From Poteriospumella lacustris (lineage: Eukaryota > Sar > Chrysophyceae > Chromulinales > Dinobryaceae): a stretch of DNA of 53,575 nt. Within the stretch, counting starts at the first letter, position 1, and the number at the start of each line of letters is the position of its first letter. The position numbers and the translations under genes were made by a program. Shown in pieces: positions 30,500 to 40,227 of the stretch. The notes beneath the pieces are model-generated. The model was not told where the DNA came from, did not search any database, and was given only the letters and a program-made list of their open reading frames with translations. The stretch lies in the NCBI GenBank assembly GCA_008000375.1, contig SMOI01000219.1:1-53575 (forward strand). Reading direction: 5' to 3'.

Positions 30500-32240
30500 T
30501 GATGACGAGCATGATGACGACGATGGAACCATCAGCGGAGCAAACTGCAGCGGTACGTAGAAGAGCGCCGCCTGGGACCCCATTGGCAGCGCGGCGTTCG
30601 CCTGACTCGACGTCTCGAAGCTTAGCAGCGTGACGAAGATGCGCGAGGTGTGCGCCCAGTGGCGGAACTCGCACAGGAGGGGGCGTCGCGAGCAGCTGGA
30701 ACGACGGGCGCAGGGTGGTGCCGGCCTCCGTAGCGACCAGGAACAGTCCCGGCCGCGGAGGACTGTAGACCACGACCACCACCACGACCACGAACGCAAC
30801 GCCGCACTGCAGCGACGCGGAAGGCGAGCGACGCGTCACCAGGCAGGCTGCCGGGGCGCAGCGACAGGTACCGGTATGGCGCAGCGCTGCTGGCCGGCGG
30901 CTCGGAGCGACGCCAACCCCCCTCCCGACACCGCCGCGTGCACTGGTGTCAGCACGATCTGCGCCAGCCGCTCTGCGGGTTCGTCCACGGACCACGTGCA
31001 GGCATCCTGCACGCGCACGAAGCCCTGCCGCGCGAGCTTCTGAAAAGCGTCGAAGTAGCGGGCGTCTTCGTCGTGCAGCGGTCCGGCGGCCAGTCCGGCC
31101 AGTCGTCGCCACCTCGGCCAGTCCGGCGGCGAAGCGGCTGACCGCGGCGATGGTCCCTTGCGTCTTGGCGCGCGCTGGCGGGGAGCAGGACCACCTGCAC
31201 ACACGACCACTGGAAGCGCAGGTCGGCAAACACCCCCCGCGTGGTCGCGAGGCAGGTTGCGGTCCAGGCTGCCCGTCGCATCCAGCTGCAGCGCACTGCC
31301 GCCTGGCACAGGTGCGCGTTGCGGGGTCGCTGATGGTCGCCTCGATGACGTCGCTCTGAACGACGACCGCGAACGACGTGGACGCCGATCGCGAAACGGG
31401 CGCAGAGATCGACGCAGACCCGACGACGGTGTTCTGCCGGACGGCCACGGCGTCTGCACCATCGGAGGAACACGCGGCAGTACCGTGAGCAGGGACGCAC
31501 CCGGCCGCTGCAGTGCAAAGTCGCCGCCGGTGACGTTTCCCATGGCGATGCGCAGCGACGCCTCGCCACAGGCGCCCAGGACGTTGCACAGCACGAGCTC
31601 GACGGTCTACGTACTGGCGGGGAGGAGCAGCAAGGCAGGAACGGGGCTGGCGGGGACCAACACGTAGCTATGGACCCATGGAGGAAGCCCTCCAGGGCCT
31701 CCACGGCCAGCGACCGGCTGTTGCGCACCACGAAACAATGGCTGGTCCAACGTCGGTCACCGTCACCGCGGACGAGCAGGGAGAGACGATCGACGGAGCG
31801 GTCGCCACCACCGCGGGGGGTGTCGGGCACCGCAGGACCGAGGGCCGCCAGTTTCGTGGGGAAGGGGCTGTTAGCCAGCAGACAGCACGTCGCTGCCGCT
31901 GCTGTTGGCGGAGGAGATGCAGGGGACTCTGATTCCCCCCGTCTCCGCGCACGACGACGGTGGCGTTGAGGGTCAAGAGCATCGGAGCGGACGAGCCACC
32001 GATGCCCAACGATGGCCACACTGGTGGCCCAGCGACACTGCGCCGCATGGCTTCCTGCGAAGCGCAGCAGCAGACCGCACCGGAAGTCGTTGACAAAGCC
32101 CGCCCTGTTGGTGGCTCGGTCGAAGGACACGGTCACGACGCCCCCGTCGCCGGAGAAAAAACCACCATTCGCCTAAACCGGTCGCCTTGGGTTCCGCGAC
32201 TCGATCGCGAGACTGCACCAACCGCATCGTCCAACCGCAT
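30500..32240 (-). pseudogene. REJ-domain (receptor for egg jelly/PKD-type) pseudogene
   Basis: Coding-like phrases run on the minus strand from high to low coordinates but change frame many times. In order: VTVSFDRATNRAGFVNDFRC and GLLLRFAGSHAAQCRW (32136-32030); LTLNATVVVRGDGG (about 31980); VLCNVLGACGEASLRIAMGN (31590-31530); TSFAVVVQSDVIEATISD (about 31385-31330); ALQLDATGSLDRNLPR and FADLRFQWSCVQVVLL (31300-31185); DEDARYFDAFQKLARQGFVR and QDACTWSVDEPAERLAQIVL (31075-30950); TEAGTTLRPSFQLLA (30730-30690); LCEFRHWAHTSRIFVTLLSF (30680-30620). The LQLDATGS...LRFQWSC order is that of REJ/PKD repeats, and the whole matches the extracellular part of stramenopile REJ proteins. GC content is like host genes and unlike its flanks. 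Frame breaks make it non-functional. Confidence 0.6.
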
Positions 32241-32800
32241 CGTCAGCACCAGTCCACCGTTCGCAAACTCGGACACCACTCGAAACTCAGACTCGAAACT
32301 CCCTGCGGTAGGGTGGACTCATTCGACAGCAGCAGTGCTACCGCCCGAGTCTCCACTTCCCGTTGCAGCAGCTGGGTCGACGCCATCGGTGCATTGGTCA
32401 TTGGCGTGGTGATAGGCTTCCGCTGCTGGATTCAAGTGCGAATCCATTCCTCAACAGTTTCCATCTCACAGGAAAACAACGATGATACTTACATTAAATC
32501 GTGTCATAATGCATGATATGGGTTGGTTACATGAACACCGATGTGTCATGTGGAATAAAATTCGATCGTATGTTGGAATAGAATAAAAGGCCTCGGAATC
32601 GTGGAATTGGGAATCGATTCCAGGAGAGAGGCGCTCTCGTTGTCGTTGATTGAAAACCTCTCCCAGCCGCTCCCAGAGCCTCCCAAACAGTCGCAGGCCG
32701 GACCCCACGTTCGGAATCCCTTTCCGAAGTTCAATGATTGATCGAGTGATCGAGTTCTGAAGAACAATTTCGATCCAGATTCTTTCATAATTGGGTTTAA
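32241..32800. other. spacer with a shared 35-bp repeat
   Basis: No gene is supported. At about 32511-32545, GCATGATATGGGTTGGTTAC and the following bases recur with few changes at 38036-38071, upstream of HA gene A. The stretch 32640-32800 is probably upstream sequence of the small gene starting at 32801. Confidence 0.35.
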
Positions 32801-33343
32801 ATGGCGACTTGTTCTCACGCTGACTGTGCTTGTATTAATTATAATGAGGATCTGATGGCTCGTGCTGATTTGAGCCCTGGTGGGATCTGCATCAATTGCG
32901 GTCATGCTATCAATCTCCATCCTAGAAAACCCGCAGGTAAGTTTCATCATCAACTGTTTTCAAACAGAGATTCTAACTGTTGTGATCTTTTGATGATTAT
33001 TTCCTGATGGTGAAGGTAAGTAACTCAGACTGTTGTTTGGTAGCTGAAGACTTATTTGTTTGGTTGCTACTGTTCAGGTCTTACTGCAACTGCCACTGCT
33101 GATGCTGTAACGTATGCCGAGTTGTTTGAAATGGCTCAGGATATTCAAGAGATTATTCAGGCCCGCGCTATGTCTGGTTCCTCTGCCGGAAGCGTTCGTT
33201 ACGGTGACATATTTGGAGTCCTTCTTGAAATAATGAGTCGAAGAACTCCACAGGAGAGACTCGAGTATCGTCAAAGAAGATCTGCAAGACGTGAGGCTGG
33301 TGATGATGATAGAGGTGACTGTTTTATAACTGGTAATAATTGA
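32801..33343 (+). CDS. small zinc-knuckle-like protein with one clear intron
   Basis: Exon 1 32801-32936 encodes MATCSHADCACINYNEDLMA and ends after CINCGHAINLHPRKPA. The pattern CxHxxCxC...CxxCGHxxxxH should bind zinc. A GTAAGT donor follows at 32937; the acceptor TTCAG is at 33073-33077, and exon 2 from 33078 keeps the frame (G joined with GT gives Gly), reading TATADAVTYAELFEMAQDIQ and ending with a basic helix PQERLEYRQRRSARRE. The stop used here is TGA at 33341-33343, about 133 residues. An alternative is a second intron (33315 to 33386), giving a tail EEYHQTNATKRTSNSR that ends at 33451. The function is unknown; it could be a small nucleic-acid or ubiquitin-pathway adaptor. The intact frame and intron amid relics suggest a real gene. 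Confidence 0.5.
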
Positions 33344-33451
33344 CCGTTTACGCTGTTTCTTTTCATCGTACCATCTTCACCACCAGAAGAATATCACCAG
33401 ACCAATGCCACGAAACGAACGTCGAACAGCCGACCAGCGCCGATCAGATGA

Positions 33452-33929
33452 TTGCCTCCAGTCCTTTTTCCCCTCCACCTGTCGCCACCTCCGCGACGTC
33501 GGAACAAAACATCGTCTCCACTGGCATTCCTACAGCTGCCGCTTCAGCAACTGCCGCTGAGTCTGATTCCCTAGACACAATTGAGAATGGCTTGCTTATG
33601 GCTGTATGTCTTGCAGATCGCTGTACGTTTGGGAAATGGCTTGTTGTCATCGGTCGTCCGTCGCATTCACCGATAAAGCCCCCAACAAGGCCTCTTGAAG
33701 TCTCCGAGCAAGCGCCTTTCCTCCCCCAATCCTCACGTTCATGTCACAGCATCCTTTGCGTATCTTCTTCGCGGCGTGAGGAAGCTTCGGTGGCGACGTT
33801 TCCAGTTCGTTTGTTCGGCAGTGGGTCCCAACAGTGCTTCCGACCGTTGGGGGTGTGGGCAATGCTCGATGGTCCTCGTACATCCTTGCGAGTTGATGTG
33901 ACCGACGGGCAAATCGTGGAACCATAACG
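33452..33929. other. unassigned region, frames on both strands
   Basis: A plus frame (33340-33927) and a minus frame (33647-34570) overlap here. The plus frame is Ser/Thr/Pro-rich and without family resemblance. The minus frame is treated in the next entry. Confidence 0.25.
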
Positions 33930-34440
33930 CGAACGGTGCCCGACAAGGCTCGTTTCTCCTTTACGGGAGATATTTGTTGGTGACAGATGAGAGCTCTGCG
34001 CAGCAGATCGAAGGCACCCGCATAGTACTCCACCAATGCTTCATCATACCTCGCGCGATGGCCATTGCAACATCGCACACAGCATATACTGCGTCGATGG
34101 TGGTGTCCTCTGGAATAGAAACGATGGCCCGGGGACATTTGGCCGGATTCTGCAGGTTTTGCGTGGTCAACGACACGCATCGCAACGACGCTCGCCTCTT
34201 GTTCGGATGCTCTCGAAATGGAAGAAGATGCGTCGATGGTATCGACGAACGGGATCGTATTGATGCCATCTTCTGCAGGTTCAGGGACCTCTGCACACGT
34301 TAACATCTCCACCGCCATGTCGAGAGTGCTGAGACGAGAATGGCCTCGCAGCACAACTCCTTGATCTCCTTGTCGAGCTCCGTGCTCTTCATTGTGGAGT
34401 CCTCGAGTCGACGTACCCGTATCTTCGTAGCTCACGTTTT
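33930..34440 (-). pseudogene. duplicated unknown gene fragment, copy A
   Basis: Read on the minus strand with frame changes: VRRLEDSTMKSTELDKEIKE (coiled-coil-like, 34412-34350), EVPEPAEDGINTIPFVDTID followed by SSSISRASEQEASVVA (34300-34180), then QNLQNPAKCPRAIVSIPEDT and ARYDEALVEYYAGAFDLLRR (34060-34000). The same blocks in the same order occur at 40228-40690, so this was a coding gene before duplication. A 307-codon minus frame (34570-33647) passes through but mixes the block frames, so I do not take it as the original protein. Family unknown. Confidence 0.4.
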
Positions 34441-35361
34441 CCCGCTTGCTGGGACGGTCCTCTTCACCTTCACTGTCTCCCGTCTCAGACCTCAGCAACC
34501 TGTGTCGATTCCAATGTCTTGCAGGCTGGACAGCGTATGGATCAGCTGCGGTGGACACGGACATGTACACGAAGTAGACTCACAAGGGACAGTTGGTATG
34601 AAATCGATACGTACGATGCGAGGTACCGAGCTGCTGTCGAACCTCGACGGAGACACTCGCCACACACGTTCACACAGACACTCACACCAACGAGCGACTC
34701 TTTCGGTCAGTGTCCATGCATACCGCCTGTGTGCAAAGGTAGCAGACAGCTGAAGATACTCCGCAGCGACTCCCCCTACTGCCACAGTCGGTGACTCCAG
34801 ACGGCGCCACACTCGGTACGCATTCGGCCCAGATACCGCAGGCTGCGCAGAGGATCGCCTTCCATCAGACCAACAGCACCAATCAGCCGCAGAACGTCCA
34901 CGAACTGTATTGCGATAGGCCATGTAACGTGCGAAGGGGAATCATGCCAACCGCAAGCTGCTGTCCATCCCACCTGAAGGAGAGCGATTCGAGAACGATC
35001 GAAGCCATGGGTCAAGACCCGTCCGCGATCCTTTGCTTGAAACAACGCTGTCCTTCAGTCATTGGTGGCGGCTAGTCCTGTTGGTGGAAGGTGCGCCTCC
35101 TTTCGCTGCACTAACGTGGGCAAGACCTGCTCACTTCGCCTGTGACAGCTTCGTTTTCATCGATGAGTTGTAGCCGCAGCCACCGCCGGTGCCCAGTCGT
35201 CTCTACCGCTGGCTACTGTTCACACCACCGTGACGCGTACATTGGGGCGGGTCATGGGAGGGGCAAGGGTCCTGGACGATGGCTCGATGACCTTGCGGCG
35301 GTAGCGGATCGACCCAGCAGCTGCCCAGTGCGTGGTGTTGGTCCGTTGGGCTCTCCTGCAG
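34441..35361. other. spacer missing or rearranged in the second duplication copy
   Basis: No gene is supported. The part around 35064-35215 (GCGCCTCCTTTCGCTGC...) resembles 39905-40075 near copy B, but on the other side of the unknown gene fragment, so the copies were rearranged after duplication. The rest has no counterpart that I could see. Confidence 0.35.
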
Positions 35362-37990
35362 GTGACCTCTCCAAACCCCCAACATCACCGTAAACGCCAC
35401 CCTACTACACCGCTCGTCACTGTCCACGTTGCACTAACGTCTGTGCTAGTTACGGTTACAGTACGGGGTAACCAATGCCCCAACGCCGCCGTCTGGTGCA
35501 TCAACCAATATCCTCTGACCCTGTGGCTGGGGTCTTTGGATTCGGTCGAAAGAAGACAACCACGAACAACGGGACATCTCAACGAAGAAGAAAGCGACTG
35601 CGCCACTGCAATGCCGGCCACGGTTCGTAACGACAGCCACGTCGCGGGATAGCAGATCACCATCTCCTGACCATGCCAGCACACCACCAAACTGATGGTT
35701 GTTGGCAGCAACTTCACGAGGATGCCTCTTTTTGATCGGCGCTCGTCTCGATATTCAGACCCAAAGCTTCAAAGCGATCGCGATAGTCCGCATAAGCACC
35801 ACGTTTACAAATACCATACACCACCCGACCTAACGCCAGGCCCCACAGCTCTCTCGGATACGACGACGACTCCTCTGGCACCATATAGGTACTTGGAATA
35901 CGCTTCTTCTCCCCGTACTCGCGACGGTAACAACGCACCGCCTCACAGATGCGATCCACCATCAACTCCTTCCGCGGCATCAACGGCACTCCCATCGCCT
36001 CCAACTCCCCACGATGATCTGCATACCGCCCATGGTGAATGATAGTTTGAACGATCCGGCCCAGCTTCATGCCTCGGACCGGCTCTGCATACGCCGCATC
36101 GTCCGCTGCGACCACATATGTCTGCGGCACCTCATAGTGACCGTACCGACCATAGAACGACTCCAACGCTTGTCGCACCAGCGCAAACGAATACTGCGGC
36201 TCATTCCAGCGATCGAAGGTGAGCCCCAACGCCTCGAAGCGAGAACGATGCGCCTCAAAAGCACTACCATTGCGCACCGTATCAATAGCTGAGCCCAGCC
36301 TCATGTCCCACAGATCCCGATCCCACCGACCATCGCCATGCGGCACCACAAACAGTTTCGGTATCCTCACATCGCCGTACATCGCCTTGTATGTCGTCAG
36401 CCCTCGCTCGATACGACCCACCTGGTACTCCTCGTCCGACCACACCATGCCGGCGTTGTCCAGCTGCTTCACCTGAGCTGGCGGCAGTCGTTTCTTCGCG
36501 GCTCGGAGGTAGCTGATCCGCATGCCTAACCGATCGCCATGCAGCTCTCTCGGCCATGGCTCCTCAGCAGGTACGACAAAAGCGGTTGGAACGTTGGCGT
36601 GATGGTATAGCTGTCGAAATAACGGCAACAATGTCGCTACGACGATCAATTTATCCTCCATCAGGGTGTCCAGTGGAGAGGGGATTTCGATCTTCAGACC
36701 CAAAGCTTCAAAGCGATCGCGATAGTCCGCATAAGCACCACGTTTACAAATATCATAAACCACTTTACCTAACGCCAGGCCCCACGGCTCTCTCGGATAC
36801 GACGACGACTCCTCCGGTACCTTATAGGTACTTGGAATACGCTTCGTCTCCCCATACTCACGACGGTAGCAACGCACCGCCTCACAGATGCGATCCACCA
36901 TCAACTCCTTTCGCGGCTTCAACGGCACTCCCATCGCCTCCAACTCTCCACGATGCTCTGCATACACCTCATCGTGAATGATATGATGAACGATCTGGCC
37001 CAGCTTCATGCCCCGCACTGGCACTGCATACGCCCCATCGTCCGCTGCGACCACATATGTCGTCGGCACCTCATAGTGACCGTACCGACCATGGAACGAC
37101 TCCAACGCTTGTCGCACCAGCGCAAACGGATACTGCGGCTCATTCCAGCGATCGAAGGTGAGCCCCAACGCCTCGAAGCGAGAACGATGCGCCTCAAAAC
37201 CACGATTATTGCGGACAGTATCAATAGCTGAGCCCAGCCTCATGTCCCACAGATCCCGATCCCACCGACCATCGCCATGCGGCACCACAAACTGTTCCGG
37301 TATCCTCACATCGCCGTACATCGCCTTGTACGTCGTCAGCCCTCGCTCGATACGACCCACCTGGTACCCCTCATGTGACCACACCATGCCGGCGTTGTCC
37401 AGCTGCTCCACCTGAGCCGGCGACAGTCGTTTCTTCTTGGCTCGAAGGTCTCTGATCCGCATGCCTAACCGATCGCCATGCAGCTCTCTCGGCCATGGTT
37501 CCTCAGCAGGTACGACAAAAGCGGTTGGAACATTGGTATGATGGTAGAGCTTCCGAAACACGTCCAGCAGTAAAGGAATCGTTTCCGTCGCCATTGTCGC
37601 AGGTATGCTCGCACCCGATGTCTTCGATCTGGATTTCTTCCCAATCGCAGGCCCTGTGACCTTTCCCTCGTCCGTTGATAAGTATCGACGTAGCGGAACA
37701 ACCACCGGCCCATGTCTCCATACACCTCGCGTCGCCAAGACAACGGAACAACCGATGTTCCATCTGCTCACTGCGACAGCAGTCCGGCGCACACTCGTCG
37801 CCAGCATTGGACCTTTCGTTTGGACAACTATCCCAGTAATTGAGGGTTCCCGTTCGTCTCTTGCAAGGCAATGGATTGTGAGACAAGACAGGCAGAGGAG
37901 GAGGAGAACACCACTGCCAACGGTGGAACGAGGAAGGACGTCAAAAAGAAGGACGGCCTGAACGAACGAAGACATGAAACATGAAACATG
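35362..37990. repeat. segmental duplication, copy A (HA gene and flanks)
   Basis: The segment from GTGACCTCTCCAAACCCCCA at 35362, through the HA gene, to the GACATGAAACATGAA tract at about 37970-37990 has a direct counterpart at 40705-43317. Non-coding flanks on both sides are nearly identical apart from small indels, for example a 13-nt insertion in A at about 37810-37825. The duplication therefore covers a complete gene with its promoter and 3' region. Confidence 0.8.
35714..37807 (-). CDS. eight-repeat helicase-associated (HA) domain protein, paralog A
   Basis: The start is set at ATG 37807: the frame is open farther upstream to 38116, but only this ATG is shared with paralog B, and both then give exactly 697 codons. 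Residues 1-45 are Arg/Ser/Val-rich without acids (ATSVRRTAVAVSR...VPLRRYLSTDE), like a mitochondrial presequence with a processing site near RRY. Residues 79-373 and 388-683 are two copies of a four-repeat module. Each repeat (about 65-78 residues) has the HA pattern: helix, IPxxFVVP, then WxxxLxxxxLGxxIxxIR...RxxxLExLG; examples are RWDRDLWDMRLGSAIDTVRN and PWGLALGKVVYDICKRGAYA. HA domains (PF03457 type) are known as additions to helicases and as stand-alone arrays in stramenopiles; no helicase motifs are present. A nucleic-acid-binding role in mitochondria is an inference. Confidence 0.8.
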   Translation of the reverse strand: MLATSVRRTAVAVSRWNIGCSVVLATRGVWRHGPVVVPLRRYLSTDEGKVTGPAIGKKSRSKTSGASIPATMATETIPLLLDVFRKLYHHTNVPTAFVVPAEEPWPRELHGDRLGMRIRDLRAKKKRLSPAQVEQLDNAGMVWSHEGYQVGRIERGLTTYKAMYGDVRIPEQFVVPHGDGRWDRDLWDMRLGSAIDTVRNNRGFEAHRSRFEALGLTFDRWNEPQYPFALVRQALESFHGRYGHYEVPTTYVVAADDGAYAVPVRGMKLGQIVHHIIHDEVYAEHRGELEAMGVPLKPRKELMVDRICEAVRCYRREYGETKRIPSTYKVPEESSSYPREPWGLALGKVVYDICKRGAYADYRDRFEALGLKIEIPSPLDTLMEDKLIVVATLLPLFRQLYHHANVPTAFVVPAEEPWPRELHGDRLGMRISYLRAAKKRLPPAQVKQLDNAGMVWSDEEYQVGRIERGLTTYKAMYGDVRIPKLFVVPHGDGRWDRDLWDMRLGSAIDTVRNGSAFEAHRSRFEALGLTFDRWNEPQYSFALVRQALESFYGRYGHYEVPQTYVVAADDAAYAEPVRGMKLGRIVQTIIHHGRYADHRGELEAMGVPLMPRKELMVDRICEAVRCYRREYGEKKRIPSTYMVPEESSSYPRELWGLALGRVVYGICKRGAYADYRDRFEALGLNIETSADQKEASS

Positions 37991-38120
37991 AAAAACATGA
38001 AACTTGAACGAAGAGAACATTAAAGAGCGCCACAAGGCATGATATGGGTTGGCCACCTGAACACCGATGTACTTGGCTGCTGTCGTCCACTTGTGACACA
38101 CTGCACACCGACACACACAT
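37991..38120. other. upstream region of HA gene A with dispersed repeat
   Basis: A run of ACATGAAAC/ATGAAA phrases is followed by GCATGATATGGGTTGG and GAACACCGATGT (38036-38071), a near copy of 32511-32545. It ends at the TA-flanked inverted-repeat element. Confidence 0.4.
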
Positions 38121-38451
38121 TAGAGTGATGGCGATAAGCAAAACGGCGACCGCAAAACTGCATTTCTGCACTTTTGCACGCCAAAATGTCGGAATGCAAA
38201 TTTGCTGATTTGCGTCGTCTGAGTTCGACCCTGATTTTTGCACGAAACGTGCAGATTTTGGTATCAAACTTTTGAATGGTCATATCTTCACGGTTTATTG
38301 TCCGATGACTTTGTGACTTTATAAGTGTGTCAAAAAACATGTGTTCGAGATAATGGGAATATCCGGATGCGCAAATTCGGGAAGTATGCTATTGATTTTA
38401 TTTGAAGAAAAAGACCTTGGCCATCGTCGCATTTTTTGATGGACGACGAAG

Positions 38452-38496
38452 ATGACGAAGACAACGAAGACAACGAAGACAACGAAGACAACGAAG
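38452..38496. repeat. 9-bp tandem repeat ACAACGAAG
   Basis: Five units in a row, the first with a changed base (ATGACGAAG), inside the TA-flanked element. Confidence 0.75.
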
Positions 38497-38549
38497 CGGA
38501 TTTGATTTTACATGTTATGATGATCTTAGAATGCTATGGTGGAGAACAT

Positions 38550-38641
38550 TCAAAGAAAGAAGCCAATTACCTACATGATGCTCGATTGCCTACATGATGC
38601 TCGAAGCGAGCATCGCGTCGGTAATTGGCTTCTTTCTTTCA
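38550..38641. repeat. 92-bp hairpin with 35-nt arms
   Basis: TCAAAGAAAGAAGCCAATTA at 38550 pairs with TAATTGGCTTCTTTCTTTCA ending 38641, and pairing continues inward through CATGATGCTCG/CGAGCATCGCG. The loop contains a partial second copy of TACATGATGCTCGA. The arm length and few mismatches resemble a foldback unit or a small-RNA precursor. Confidence 0.65.
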
Positions 38642-39305
38642 TTCAGAGGAATGTGAAATATATTTCTGAGCCACTTGCGCTTCAATACAAATTTCGGAAA
38701 TCCAAAACAATGATTCGATTCCAACGCCATCATATGTATCTCTCATCATTTGTCTTGGAGTTCCTCCCTTGCGAGTTTAGTCTGGATAATGGTTCCTCGG
38801 TCAATGAACAATAGTTTCTTGTTTTTTATATAAAAAGAAGAAAAACCAAAATCTTCGTTTTCTCTATGTACTACCAAAATTAAAATAATGAGAAGAACTA
38901 TGATAAACCGAAAGAGGTTTTTGAACATTTCGAGGAGTGACAAAGTCTCAAAAAAAGAAGAAAAGAATAAAAACTATAAAATATCCCTTCAATGTCTTCC
39001 TCATTCCTCGGCTCAATACCTCGATAGTTCACATCTGTCGTTCCCCAACTGGCAAACAATCAACGAGGCTCAGGCCTCCGAGATGTAGAGAAGAGGCACC
39101 AACTTTCCCGGACTTTAATCTGACCAGGCGACTTTTGCTCGATCGGCCTGATAAGAGACGGTCTGGCAATCACCAGCGATCTCTTTCATGTGAGTCGCAG
39201 TCAGCTTCATCTATGACTCAAGGCTATTGATAAAAAATATAAAATAATTAATTACTTTTTTATGGTTACTAATTAATTTCGACGTTGAGAGAGGAATGTG
39301 AAGGA

Positions 39306-39376
39306 GAATCTTGCATGCTTGCATGGCAACATCGCTGACATTGATAGCGATGCAGCCATGCAAAAATGCAAGATTC
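39306..39376. repeat. 71-bp hairpin near the right end of the TA-flanked element
   Basis: GAATCTTGCAT...GCATGGC pairs with GCCATGC...ATGCAAGATTC, and inside ATCGCT pairs with AGCGAT. It lies about 120 bp from the right terminal repeat. Confidence 0.6.
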
Positions 39377-39501
39377 GTCGTCAGTCAATGTTGCCTATCG
39401 CCACCATAAAAAGGCGAGGCGACGCTTTTCCGCAAATCCGCATTTTCACAGTAAAAATGCAAGTTTGCGGAAATCCGAATTTCCTTATCGCCATCACTCT
39501 A

Positions 39502-40227
39502 TTGACTCGTTGACTCGCCCTCACTCGTAAACACGTTAACCGCTACACAATCGAACAGGGTCTAACGTGCAAAGCTTTCGACCAGGATCCATTCATAGCC
39601 CTTTGCACAAATGCATCTGGAGATGCTCCCTCTGCAACCATCCACCTTAATCCAGATGGGGCCCAGATTCCACCGGCTGCGCAGATGATCCAGAAGAGTC
39701 CATCTGTCATAGAACGTCCCTGCACTTCATGAGGAATGTTCACAATCAATCAAACGAACGGAGTTCGTTAGTTTTCCATTCAATGCACTTCCAGAGGAAG
39801 GAGAATAATAATAATTCAAGTACGACGGTCCTGCATCGAGCGAGTCTATCTTTGAATGGACCACCGACACTGTCCCTCACTCATTTGATGGTAAGGGTAA
39901 GTCTAGTCTGTTGGTTGAAGGTTCGCCTCCTTTTGCTGCGCAAACGTGGTTCGGGCCGGTCAGACCCCTGCTTACGTCACCTGCGATAGCTTGAATGTGA
40001 CACAGGTTGGCTCTGTGTGGTCCGCGCGTCAGTTTCATCGACGGTTCGTGGCCGCATCCACCACCGGTTTGGTGCCTCTGACTCAGTGATGTCCGATCTC
40101 TGTCGAACGCGGTGCAATTCATGACACCAGGCGGGTTACGGATGGACTGAGGCCATGATACCTCTCATCACCGGTCCCTTCGTCGGTGAGGACGCGATGG
40201 GAACGTCGTCCTGCCCCATCCAAGGTG
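39502..40227. other. spacer between duplication copies
   Basis: No gene is supported. 39905-40075 resembles 35064-35215 of the first copy, with many changes. A minus frame at 39749-39543 has no recognisable motif. Confidence 0.35.

Larger units (their letters stand above)
38123..39499. mobile_element. 1377-bp TA-flanked inverted-repeat element without transposase
   Basis: Left end GAGTGATGGCGATAAG at 38123-38138, right end CTTATCGCCATCACTC at 39484-39499, an exact 16-bp inverted repeat. Pairing continues imperfectly inward (GCAAAACTGCATTT against AAAAATGCAAGTTTGC). TA lies on both outer sides (38121-38122 and 39500-39501), the target duplication of Tc1/mariner/IS630-type elements. No DDE motif is found inside; it holds two hairpins (38550-38641, 39306-39376), a 9-bp tandem repeat and an AT-rich centre. 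It sits between the two HA gene duplicates. Confidence 0.65.

Noticed and set aside
30456-31589. 377-codon minus-strand frame overlapping the same region
   Set aside because: Same reason; it carries a few REJ phrases but is otherwise biased Arg/Ala/Pro sequence.
30949-32136. 395-codon minus-strand frame taken as one intact gene
   Set aside because: Only short parts have protein-like composition, and the REJ phrases alternate among three frames; it is better explained as a frameshifted pseudogene.
33340-33927. 195-codon plus-strand frame as a separate gene
   Set aside because: Low-complexity Ser/Thr/Pro, overlaps possible 3' exons of the small zinc gene and lies over the minus-strand duplicated fragment; no family resemblance.
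35714-38116. Use of the upstream ATG at 38116 for HA gene A (800 codons)
   Set aside because: The extra 103 residues are not shared with paralog B, because a 13-nt indel shifts the frame, and they include a MSSFVQAVLLFDVLPRS-like hydrophobic stretch with no conservation.
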